DNA of 64,000 nucleotides, from positions 372,001 to 436,000 of the forward strand of contig NZ_CP117437.1 in assembly GCF_030687535.1 (NCBI RefSeq). The letters are read 5' to 3'. The position numbers and the translations under genes were made by a program. Positions 9,594-17,317 of the stretch are shown here, piece after piece (the stretch's first letter is position 1; every line of letters starts with the position of its first letter). The DNA comes from Pseudomonas sp. FP2335 (GTDB lineage Bacteria; Pseudomonadota; Gammaproteobacteria; Pseudomonadales; Pseudomonadaceae). The notes beneath the pieces were generated by a model. The model was not told the DNA's origin, made no database searches, and saw only the letters and a program-made list of their open reading frames with translations.

Positions 9594-9851
9594 ATGGCCA
9601 AGAAGCCGAAGTTGCCGCTCTTGAACCTCACGCCCGAACAGGAGAGTGAGGCTACCCTCAAGATCAAGCGGTTCATGGAAGATCGCTTCGAGCTGAAGCT
9701 GGGTTCGTTCGAGGTCGCCGAGATCCTCGAACTGTTCACCACCGAAGTTGCTCCGCACTATTACAACAGGGCGATTTTCGACGCACAGACGCTGCTCAAA
9801 GAGCGCTTCGAAAGCATCGAAAGCGACCTGTGGTCGCTTGAGAAACCCTGA
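9594..9851 (+). CDS. DUF2164-family protein inside the his operon
   Basis: The 85-residue charged cytoplasmic protein begins directly after the hisH stop (TAA-ATG) and ends 39 bp before hisA. Its sequence (Lys-rich N-terminus, TPEQESEATLKIKRFMEDRF, then an amphipathic helix ending in YNRAIFDAQTLL) matches the DUF2164 family as I know it, whose function is undescribed. No catalytic motif or membrane segment is visible. The placement between hisH and hisA suggests co-transcription. A role in histidine synthesis is inference only. Confidence 0.8.
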   Translation: MAKKPKLPLLNLTPEQESEATLKIKRFMEDRFELKLGSFEVAEILELFTTEVAPHYYNRAIFDAQTLLKERFESIESDLWSLEKP

Positions 9852-9890
9852 TTTCCCAAGCATTGCTGAATATCGAATAAGGTTTGCCAG

Positions 9891-10628
9891 ATGCTGATTA
9901 TCCCCGCTATCGATCTCAAGGACGGCGCCTGCGTACGTCTGCGCCAAGGCCGCATGGAAGACTCCACCGTGTTCTCCGATGATCCGGTGAGCATGGCTGC
10001 CAAATGGGTGGAAGGGGGCTGCCGTCGTCTGCATCTGGTGGACCTGAACGGCGCCTTCGAAGGCCAGCCGGTCAACGGTGAAGTGGTCACGGCGATCGCC
10101 AAGCGCTACCCGAACCTGCCGATCCAGATCGGTGGCGGTATCCGTTCCCTGGAAACCATCGAGCACTACGTCAAGGCCGGCGTGAGCTACGTGATCATCG
10201 GCACCAAGGCCGTCAAAGACCCGGCCTTCGTCGCCGAAGCCTGCCGCGCGTTCCCGGGCAAAGTGATCGTGGGCCTGGACGCCAAGGACGGTTTCGTCGC
10301 CACCGACGGCTGGGCTGAAATCAGCACGGTGCAGGTGATCGACCTGGCCAAGCAGTTCGAAGCCGACGGCGTTTCTGCCATCGTTTATACCGACATCGCC
10401 AAAGACGGCATGATGCAGGGCTGCAACGTGCCGTTCACTGCGGCGCTGGCTGCGGCGACCAGAATCCCGGTGATCGCTTCGGGCGGCATTCACAACCTGG
10501 GTGACATCAAGTCGCTGCTGGACGCCAAGGCGCCCGGCATCATCGGCGCCATCACCGGCCGCGCGATTTATGAAGGTACCCTGGACGTCGCCGAAGCCCA
10601 GGCTTACTGCGACGCCTATAACGGCTGA
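9891..10628 (+). CDS. hisA: ProFAR isomerase HisA
   Basis: HisA isomerises the aminoaldose ProFAR to the aminoketose PRFAR by an Amadori rearrangement. The 245-residue (beta/alpha)8 barrel shows the N-terminal Asp in [10 protein letters not shown], the phosphate loops QIGGGIRS near residue 80 and VIASGGIHN near residue 195, and the second-half catalytic Asp in [12 protein letters not shown]. It lies nine bases before hisF. The ATG is preceded by AAGG. Length is typical. Confidence 0.97.
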   Translation: MLIIPAIDLKDGACVRLRQGRMEDSTVFSDDPVSMAAKWVEGGCRRLHLVDLNGAFEGQPVNGEVVTAIAKRYPNLPIQIGGGIRSLETIEHYVKAGVSYVIIGTKAVKDPAFVAEACRAFPGKVIVGLDAKDGFVATDGWAEISTVQVIDLAKQFEADGVSAIVYTDIAKDGMMQGCNVPFTAALAAATRIPVIASGGIHNLGDIKSLLDAKAPGIIGAITGRAIYEGTLDVAEAQAYCDAYNG

Positions 10629-10637
10629 GGACTGACC

Positions 10638-11408
10638 ATGGCGCTGGCCAAACGCATCATCCCTTGCCTGGACGTCGACAACGGTCGCGTGGTCAAGGGC
10701 GTCAAGTTCGAGAACATCCGTGACGCCGGCGACCCGGTGGAAATCGCCCGTCGCTACGATGAGCAAGGTGCCGACGAGATTACCTTTCTCGACATCACCG
10801 CCAGCGTCGACGGTCGCGACACCACGTTGCATACCGTCGAGCGCATGGCCAGCCAGGTGTTCATCCCGCTGACCGTGGGCGGTGGCGTGCGTACCGTGCA
10901 AGACATCCGCAACCTGCTCAATGCCGGTGCGGACAAGGTTTCGATCAACACCGCCGCCGTGTTCAACCCGGAGTTCGTCGGCGAAGCCGCGCAGCACTTC
11001 GGCTCGCAATGCATCGTGGTGGCCATCGACGCCAAGAAAGTCTCCGGCCCGGGCGAAACCCCGCGCTGGGAGATCTTCACCCACGGCGGTCGCAAGCCGA
11101 CCGGCCTGGACGCGGTGGAGTGGGCGATGAAAATGGAAGGCCTGGGCGCCGGTGAAATCCTGCTGACCAGCATGGACCAGGACGGCATGAAAAACGGCTT
11201 CGACCTGGGCGTAACCCGCGCCATCAGCGATGCGTTGGGTATCCCGGTGATCGCCTCCGGCGGCGTCGGCAACCTGCAACATCTGGCCGACGGTGTCATC
11301 GAAGGCCACGCCAGTGCGGTACTGGCGGCGAGTATTTTCCACTTTGGCGAATACACCGTTCCCGAGGCCAAGGCCTACATGGCGGCGCGCGGTATCGTCG
11401 TTCGCTAA
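10638..11408 (+). CDS. hisF: Imidazole glycerol phosphate synthase cyclase subunit
   Basis: HisF uses HisH-derived ammonia to convert PRFAR to imidazole glycerol phosphate and AICAR. The 256-residue barrel has catalytic Asp11 in [14 protein letters not shown] and Asp130-type [11 protein letters not shown] in the second half. Phosphate-binding loops are VGGGVRT and IASGGVGN. It is the last his gene here. The following binding-protein gene begins about 66 bp later and may be read through, since no terminator was seen between them. Confidence 0.98.
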   Translation: MALAKRIIPCLDVDNGRVVKGVKFENIRDAGDPVEIARRYDEQGADEITFLDITASVDGRDTTLHTVERMASQVFIPLTVGGGVRTVQDIRNLLNAGADKVSINTAAVFNPEFVGEAAQHFGSQCIVVAIDAKKVSGPGETPRWEIFTHGGRKPTGLDAVEWAMKMEGLGAGEILLTSMDQDGMKNGFDLGVTRAISDALGIPVIASGGVGNLQHLADGVIEGHASAVLAASIFHFGEYTVPEAKAYMAARGIVVR

Positions 11409-11474
11409 ACGCTGCTGGACACCATGGCAGGCGCGGGGCACTCTCTGCGCTTGCCATGGATTCCGGTAACCTTC

Positions 11475-12230
11475 ATGTTCAAAGATCTTCTGCTCGTCCT
11501 CGCCAGTACCTCCATTCTTTTGGCGGGTTCTGTCCACGCCGAGGAGCCGTCCGACACCTCCCTGGTGCTGCTGACGGAAAACTTCCCGCCGTACAACATG
11601 GCGAAGAACGGCAAGAACTTCGCCAAGGAAGAGAACATCGAAGGCATTGCCGTGGACATCGTCCGCGAGACTTTCAAGCGTGCCGGCATTTCCTACAACC
11701 TGACCCTACGTTTTCCTTGGGAGCGCATCTACAAGCTCGCCCTGGAAAAACCCGGCTACGGCGTATTCGTGATGGCTCGCCTGCCGGACCGCGAGTCCCT
11801 GTTCAAATGGGTCGGCCCCATCGGCCCGGACGATTGGGTGCTGCTGGCCAAGGCCGACAGCACGATCCAACTGACTGACCTCGAACATGCGCGCCGTTAC
11901 AGGATCGGCGCGTACAAGGGCGATGCCATTGCTCAGACCCTGGAGAAGCAGGGCCTCAACCCGGTAGTGGTATTGCGCGACCAGGACAATGCGCAAAAGC
12001 TGCTGGATGGTCAGATCGACCTGTGGGCCACCGGCGATCCCGCCGGGCGCTACCTTGCCCGCCAGGTGGGCGTCACCGGCCTCAAGACCGTGCTGCGCTT
12101 CAACAGTGCGCAGTTGTACCTGGCGCTCAACAAGCAAGTGCCGGACGAGGTGGTGCTCAAGCTGCAGGCGACGCTCGATCAGCTACGGCGCGACGGTCTC
12201 ATCGACGAGATCATGGCCCGCTACCTCTAG
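11475..12230 (+). CDS. Periplasmic solute-binding protein (SBP_bac_3-like)
   Basis: The 251-residue protein has a signal peptide (MFKDLLLVLASTSILLAGSVHA, cleavage near residue 22). It then has a type II periplasmic fold beginning with LVLLTENFPPYN, the usual first strand of amino-acid-type binding proteins. No permease or ATPase is adjacent, so it may serve a remote transporter or act as a sensor. A frame extends upstream to 11424, but the internal ATG gives a proper signal sequence and is preferred. The 3' end overlaps the 3' end of the convergent Vps62-like gene by 48 bp, and there is no room for an intergenic terminator. Confidence 0.8.
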   Translation: MFKDLLLVLASTSILLAGSVHAEEPSDTSLVLLTENFPPYNMAKNGKNFAKEENIEGIAVDIVRETFKRAGISYNLTLRFPWERIYKLALEKPGYGVFVMARLPDRESLFKWVGPIGPDDWVLLAKADSTIQLTDLEHARRYRIGAYKGDAIAQTLEKQGLNPVVVLRDQDNAQKLLDGQIDLWATGDPAGRYLARQVGVTGLKTVLRFNSAQLYLALNKQVPDEVVLKLQATLDQLRRDGLIDEIMARYL

Positions 12231-13448
12231 CGCGGCTTGCGTCACCGCCGGCGGCGATTCTTCGCGGGGAAATTCACTCATATAGATTTGATCGCCGCTG
12301 GTGTAGCTGACGGTGGTCGACACCTGGCTGCCGTCCTGGCGCAGCAAGCGGTATTCGCTCTGGATCAGGTAAGCGGCGACGGCCTTGTTGGCGGGAACGT
12401 AGGTGATGATGTCCAGCGACGAGGCTTGATTCCAGCCCTTGGCCGAACGTTGGGTGTGGGTGAAGTCCTGTTCCAGATGCGCCGAGAAATTCAATTCGAA
12501 TACACGGTATTTGGGAGGCCATTCGCTGCACAGATCGACGCAGGTTGTCGCGGCCAGGGCCCTGGAATGGTTGCCTGTTTCGCCCTTGTTGGCGGTCCAC
12601 ATGAACGGTTGGCTGGTGTCGGTGGTGTTGTGGCCGAAGCCGGCGAACAGATGGCGGTCGGTGCGTTCCAGGCGGTAGGTCGGTGAGGACAGCAGCTGTT
12701 CGATGGCATTCAACTCCGGGTCTTTGACGCTGAACCACGGCAGCAGGCACACATGGGTCGTGGGCGTGGTTGCGGCCTCGTCGGGGCCGGCGTAACTGGT
12801 GAGGACCGGCGGTGGCGGGGGTTCGCGCAGTGGCGCGCTGAGGGGCAAGCGCAGTGCGTAGGTCGGCTCGGTGGGCCGGGTGTAGCGTGCGTTGGCGACG
12901 AACGTCCCGGGCGCCAGGTTGATCTCGCCGGGCGCTGCGTCCGGCACTCTGATCGACCAGGCGCTGAAGTCCCGAGAGGCGCCACTGCCTTCGTCGCTCC
13001 AGATCAAATCGCCGGGCTGGGCGCTCGTCACCAGGTCGGCGCGCACGCAGCGTACGGCATTGCTCGAAGGTTTTTCATAACCTACGCCGCACACCAGGCC
13101 CATAGCTACATAGCCTTCAGGTGGCAGCGGCCGCCAGATGGAAAAATCGTTTCGCGCACCCGAGCCTGCATCCTTCCACACTTGCTCATAGTCTGCCGGC
13201 GGGCGCAGTGCGGTGCCATTGACCTTGTTGGCATCGCTGACCACGGCGACGATCTTGCGTTGATTGATGTTGCGATAGCTGCCGGTGGCGATGTCACCCA
13301 GTGGGAAAAACTGACTGAGGGCATCGGATGTCGTGCTGGGCCGCCACAGGCCGATGGCGCGGTGGGCGCCTGACCCCTTGTCGTTCCACAGCGGCAGGAA
13401 CTCGCAGGTAAAGCTGATGAGCAGGTCGTTGAATTGCAGCGGATTCAT
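12183..13448 (-). CDS. Vps62/MABP beta-prism-like protein
   Basis: The 421-residue protein starts at an ATG with GGAGAG upstream. No signal peptide or membrane helix is visible. Its N-terminal half holds three repeats of a W-x-D-x-GSGA-x-R motif at about residues 21-30, 91-99 and 150-159, each followed by W-x-P/I. This is the threefold pattern of the Vps62/MABP beta-prism family. A Pro-rich linker (about 209-215) leads to a Cys-containing C-terminal half that I do not recognise. Bacterial members include modules of pore-forming and insect-active proteins, but no MACPF part is present here. It lies 79 bp downstream of the secreted protease-like gene on the same strand and probably shares its transcript. 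Function is unknown. Confidence 0.65.
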   Translation of the reverse strand: MNPLQFNDLLISFTCEFLPLWNDKGSGAHRAIGLWRPSTTSDALSQFFPLGDIATGSYRNINQRKIVAVVSDANKVNGTALRPPADYEQVWKDAGSGARNDFSIWRPLPPEGYVAMGLVCGVGYEKPSSNAVRCVRADLVTSAQPGDLIWSDEGSGASRDFSAWSIRVPDAAPGEINLAPGTFVANARYTRPTEPTYALRLPLSAPLREPPPPPVLTSYAGPDEAATTPTTHVCLLPWFSVKDPELNAIEQLLSSPTYRLERTDRHLFAGFGHNTTDTSQPFMWTANKGETGNHSRALAATTCVDLCSEWPPKYRVFELNFSAHLEQDFTHTQRSAKGWNQASSLDIITYVPANKAVAAYLIQSEYRLLRQDGSQVSTTVSYTSGDQIYMSEFPREESPPAVTQAALEVAGHDLVDETVAP

Positions 13449-13527
13449 GGGGAATCTCTCCAGTTGATTGGAGGGGGCACTATCGGTCAATCCCGGCGGC
13501 GTCCAGCGGTAGCTATGTAGGGTGCAT

Positions 13528-15117
13528 TCAGCGCGGCTTGAGCAGATCGACCCGCAGGGTTGAAGGTTGGTCGGCCTGGTCGAATGCATACGTGCAAATC
13601 TTGATTGGCGTGTTTCTGACGCTGATCAGTTGGGCGAACTTTTCCGTCTGCATCCCAGGGAAGTCATTGAGGGGCCGCACCAGGTCAATGGGCTCGTCCT
13701 CGTCCACTTCGGTGAGCAATGGCGGGGGTGGGATTGGCAAGTAGGCGGCAGGACGCAGGCAATCGGTGGTCGCGGCCGGGCCATATTTGTAGGTGTAGCG
13801 ATGCATGAATGGCGAGGCCAGGTTCCAGATCACGGTGTAGGCCCCCAGGCCATGTTTGTCGAGGCTGATCGTCAGGTTGGGCGTGCGCGCCGGCCCGGGT
13901 TCGGCGAGTTCGACGGCCAGGGTCAACGCGTTGCGCATCATGCCGTTGGTCACAGGTTGTTCGGCGGAAGCTACGCCGACGATGCACAGCATCTGCATGC
14001 CGGTCTGTGGGCCGATGGCATCGTTGATGTGGGCGTTTTCGGCGTTGATGGGCGAGCTGTAGTGCACCGGGTTTTCGCAGTCAATCGCACGGCGTGTGGT
14101 CTTGTAGCGGTAGAACGGGGTGTTGGTGGTGAAGGCCAGGTTCCAGCGCGGCACGATGTCCTTGCCTTTGGTGCCAGGCTGCTTGATGAAGTACTGCTGG
14201 ATCGGCTCCGGATTTTTGAAGGTGATCGTGGTTGTCGGGAAGAGGTCGCAGTGCTCGCTGTCGGGTTTCAATACCCCGGCCGCGAAGCAGCGGTTGAGGA
14301 ACGTCACCGGGCTGCCATAGTTGGTCTCGGCGTGCCAGGAGGCTTGGCCTTGGTTGACTTCGCACGGCGCGTCCCGCTGGCATTTGCGCTCCTCGGGTTG
14401 GCCGCTGGTGCTGGTGCTGAGAATGCCGAACACGGTGTTGGTTGCACGGTCGAGCAGAGGCCCGCCAAAGCTGCCGCGCATGATGCCCGGGCATTGGTTT
14501 TTCAGGGTGACGCGCCATACGAACGGTTGCTCCACCAGCTCTTGGGAGCTTTGCTGGACGCATGCGCCGAGGTGCAGGGTGTCCCATTCCGGAGCGGTCA
14601 GGGCAAGGATGTCATTGCCATCGGCAGGGACTTCTTCGGCGAGTTTGAGTGGGTTGATTCCGGCCTTGAGCAAGGCCGCCAGTGAAGTCTGCAATTCGAT
14701 AATGGCCAGGTCCATGCCTTGGCTACTGCCCCATTTCAGGGTCTTGAGCGAATAGGTCTTGATCGACTCCAGGGTGTCGTCGAAGTAGTTGAAGCTGATG
14801 CTGCCTTTGATCGGCAGGTCCTTTTGCACTGCGCCGTTGAGGCGGTGCAGGCAATGGCTGCTGGTGAGTACGTAGGCCGGGCCGGATTTTCCGGCGGCGT
14901 CGCGGGTGTCCAGCAAAGTAGCCGTACACAGGGTCTGGGCTTCGTTGCGAATACGGCCGACGCCATTCCAGTGGTCGTGTTCATGGCGCGCGTTGCTGAG
15001 CATGCGTGCGGGGCTGCTGTTTGGCAGGCCTTCGCCGAAATCCCGCGGTGCAGCTGTGAGTGATCCGGTGAGGCTGCCGAGCAGCAGGGCGCAGAGTGTG
15101 AGGTGGGTGATGTTCAT
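13528..15117 (-). CDS. Secreted trypsin-fold protein with Ser-to-Phe at the nucleophile (predicted pseudo-protease)
   Basis: The 529-residue protein has a Sec signal peptide (cleavage after about residue 22, TAA-PRD) and a chymotrypsin-like domain (about 45-290). The charge-relay His88 (LTSSHC) and Asp136 (GMDLAII) are present. The nucleophile motif reads RGSFGGPLLD, with Phe217 where GDSGGP proteases have Ser and a serine one position earlier. Two Cys-paired, beta-rich repeats of about 100 residues follow (about 300-405 and 415-529), split by an Asp/Glu-rich segment (TEVDEDEP). The RBS AGGACACTTC precedes ATG. It is probably co-transcribed with the Vps62-like gene. The protein is either inactive or uses the neighbouring Ser. 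Confidence 0.7.
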   Translation of the reverse strand: MNITHLTLCALLLGSLTGSLTAAPRDFGEGLPNSSPARMLSNARHEHDHWNGVGRIRNEAQTLCTATLLDTRDAAGKSGPAYVLTSSHCLHRLNGAVQKDLPIKGSISFNYFDDTLESIKTYSLKTLKWGSSQGMDLAIIELQTSLAALLKAGINPLKLAEEVPADGNDILALTAPEWDTLHLGACVQQSSQELVEQPFVWRVTLKNQCPGIMRGSFGGPLLDRATNTVFGILSTSTSGQPEERKCQRDAPCEVNQGQASWHAETNYGSPVTFLNRCFAAGVLKPDSEHCDLFPTTTITFKNPEPIQQYFIKQPGTKGKDIVPRWNLAFTTNTPFYRYKTTRRAIDCENPVHYSSPINAENAHINDAIGPQTGMQMLCIVGVASAEQPVTNGMMRNALTLAVELAEPGPARTPNLTISLDKHGLGAYTVIWNLASPFMHRYTYKYGPAATTDCLRPAAYLPIPPPPLLTEVDEDEPIDLVRPLNDFPGMQTEKFAQLISVRNTPIKICTYAFDQADQPSTLRVDLLKPR

Positions 15118-15183
15118 GAAGTGTCCTGTAAGCGTGAACCTAAAGGCGCACTATTCAGGACCGGGGTTGGGGATGGGTGGTAC

Positions 15184-15969
15184 TTACCTAGCTGCTGGAC
15201 GGTAGGTGCCGTCCTTGCCATGCCCGGCCATCGCCTGGTTGCTGCGTAGGCTGATCATCAGCTTGATGTCGATCCAGTCCACGCCCTGGGCCTTGAGCTT
15301 GGGCAATTCACGCTCGAGTACCGCCAGGGTCTGCGGGTACGGGTGGCCGATCATCACTGCCGAGCCTTGTTTGTGGGCCAGCTTGATTGCGGTCTGCAGT
15401 TGCGCGGTGATCGCCGCTTCGGTGCGTTCGTCATCCAGGAACACGTCGCGGGAAACGCTGGCCAGGCCGATCTTCTGCGCTTGGGCGGCGGCCACCGTCT
15501 GCGCGCTGGTACGGCTGTCGACAAAGAACTTGTTGCGCCGTTGCAGCTCATCCATCAACCAGGCCATGGCTGCCGGTTGCGCGGTCATGCGGCTACCCAT
15601 GTGGTTGTTGATGCCGGCGGTGTAGGGTACGGCCTTGAACGCGGCGTCCAGGCGCTTGCCAAGCTCTTCGATGGGCAGCTCGGGGTGCCAGGCGAACGGG
15701 CCGGTGGCCGGGTCCATGGGCATGTGCAGGATCACGATCTTGCCGGCCTTGTGCGCCTCGCGGGCGAATTCGGCGGCGTGGGGCGTGTCGGGCATGATCG
15801 CGGTGGTTACCGGGCCGGGCAGGGCCAATACACGGCGATCCCTGGGCAGGTTTTGCCCAAGGTCGTCGATGATGAGGGTCAGGTAGGCTTTGTGCGGCGC
15901 GCCGGCAGGGGCCGCTTGCGCGACGCCTGCCAGGCTGCACAGCACAGCGATGATCAGGGCAAAACGCAT
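15184..15969 (-). CDS. yibQ: Divergent polysaccharide deacetylase family protein (YibQ-like)
   Basis: The 261-residue protein has a signal peptide (MRFALIIAVLCSLAGVAQA) and a deacetylase-like barrel with LIIDDLG near residue 33, ILHMPMDP near residue 100 and NNHMGS near residue 140. The family is annotated as divergent polysaccharide deacetylase (DUF610). Enzyme activity on periplasmic polymers is presumed but not established. It lies one base after ctpA and in the same direction, in the order envC-ctpA-yibQ, which suggests a role in periplasmic cell-wall turnover. Confidence 0.85.
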   Translation of the reverse strand: MRFALIIAVLCSLAGVAQAAPAGAPHKAYLTLIIDDLGQNLPRDRRVLALPGPVTTAIMPDTPHAAEFAREAHKAGKIVILHMPMDPATGPFAWHPELPIEELGKRLDAAFKAVPYTAGINNHMGSRMTAQPAAMAWLMDELQRRNKFFVDSRTSAQTVAAAQAQKIGLASVSRDVFLDDERTEAAITAQLQTAIKLAHKQGSAVMIGHPYPQTLAVLERELPKLKAQGVDWIDIKLMISLRSNQAMAGHGKDGTYRPAAR

Positions 15970-15970
15970 A

Positions 15971-17287
15971 TCAACGGCTGCGGGTGATGCTCAAGCCCTT
16001 GAGCAGGCTCAGCGCCTGGGCCAGTTGGTAGTCATCGTCCTGCGGCATCGGCTTGGCTTTGACGCCGCTGCCACTAGGCTTGTCGGCACCGCCGTTGCCA
16101 TTGCCCAGGTGACCTTGCAGGTCGGCCTCCTTGTAGTACTCGCCGTCGGCCTCGTTGGTGATCTTGGCCTTGCGTACTTCGATGTCCGGTACGATGCCCT
16201 GGGCCTGGATCGAGCGACCGTTCGGCGTGTAGTACAGCGCGGTGGTGATCTTCAGGGCGCGGTCGTTGTTCAGCGGCAACACGGTTTGCACCGAGCCCTT
16301 GCCGAAGCTGGTGGTGCCCATCAGCACGCCGCGCTTCTGGTCTTGCAGGGCGCCGGCGACGATTTCCGAGGCCGAGGCGCTGCCGCCGTTGATCAGCACG
16401 GCCAAGGGCACGCCTTCGCTGAGGTCGTTGCCCGTGGCCGAGAAACGCAGCTCGGAGTTGGCGATACGGCCCTTGGTGTACACAATCAGGCCCTTGGTGA
16501 TGAAGTGGTCGACCACTTCCACCGCCGCCTGCAGCACGCCACCGGGGTTGTTGCGCAGGTCGAGCACGATGCCGTTGAGCTTCTTGCCGTTGTCCTTGCG
16601 CAGCTTGGCCAGGGCCTTGGCCACTTCGTCGCCGGTCTTGACCTGGAACTGCGTGATGCGGATGTAGCCGTAGCCCGACTCCAGCAACTGGCTCTTCACG
16701 CTCTTGACCGTGATGGTCGCGCGGGTCAGCGTCACGTCGAATGGCGCACCGCCGTCGCGCACCAGGGTCAGGGTGATTTTCTGGCCGATCTTGCCGCGCA
16801 TCTTGTCGACGGCTTCGGTCATGGTCTGGCCGCGGGTAGGCTGGCCATTGATCTTGACGATGAAGTCGCCGGCCTGGATGCCGGCCTTGGACGCCGGGGT
16901 GTCATCGATGGGCGAGACGACCTTGACGTTGCCGTCTTCGGCGCCGACTTCGATGCCCAGGCCGCCGAATTCACCGCTGGTGCTTTCCTGCAGCTCGGCG
17001 AAATCTTCCGGGCCCAGGTAGGCGGAGTGCGGGTCGAGGTTGCTGAGCATGCCCTTGATGGCATTCTCCAGCAGGGTCTTGTCGTCTACGGGGTCGACAT
17101 AGGCTGCCTTGATCCGGTCCATGACCTCGGCGAAGGTGCGCAGCTCGTCCAGCGGCAACGGCGCCTTGGTGGTCGCGGCCGAGGCGGCAGGTGCAGCCGG
17201 TGCGGCCTGGTCGGCGAAAGCCAGAGGCGCGCCGATCACCAGGGCGATCGTCAGAGCCAGCGAAGTGAGGCGGGACAAATGCAGCAT
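15971..17287 (-). CDS. ctpA: S41 carboxy-terminal processing protease
   Basis: The 438-residue periplasmic protease has a signal sequence (residues 1-25), an Ala/Pro-rich linker, and a PDZ domain (about 95-180). The S41 catalytic domain has nucleophile Ser in GGSASASEIV and general-base Lys in TSFGKGSVQ. In P. aeruginosa the equivalent CtpA, with its adaptor LbcA, degrades peptidoglycan hydrolases and their regulators; the same substrate range here is by analogy. The C-terminal tail is Gly/Lys-rich and low-complexity. It sits between envC, an amidase activator, and yibQ. Confidence 0.93.
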   Translation of the reverse strand: MLHLSRLTSLALTIALVIGAPLAFADQAAPAAPAASAATTKAPLPLDELRTFAEVMDRIKAAYVDPVDDKTLLENAIKGMLSNLDPHSAYLGPEDFAELQESTSGEFGGLGIEVGAEDGNVKVVSPIDDTPASKAGIQAGDFIVKINGQPTRGQTMTEAVDKMRGKIGQKITLTLVRDGGAPFDVTLTRATITVKSVKSQLLESGYGYIRITQFQVKTGDEVAKALAKLRKDNGKKLNGIVLDLRNNPGGVLQAAVEVVDHFITKGLIVYTKGRIANSELRFSATGNDLSEGVPLAVLINGGSASASEIVAGALQDQKRGVLMGTTSFGKGSVQTVLPLNNDRALKITTALYYTPNGRSIQAQGIVPDIEVRKAKITNEADGEYYKEADLQGHLGNGNGGADKPSGSGVKAKPMPQDDDYQLAQALSLLKGLSITRSR

Positions 17288-17317
17288 GTCGAACGAACTC
17301 CTAATGTAGGTGCGGCC

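Noticed and set aside
11424..11474. Upstream start for the his-linked binding protein
   Set aside because: The extra 17 residues would bury the signal peptide; the ATG at 11475 gives a standard one.
8727..11537. 936-codon open frame on the minus strand across hisB-hisF
   Set aside because: It is antisense to five well-supported his genes, has His/Ala/Val-rich low-complexity translation typical of high-G+C shadow frames, and no domain.
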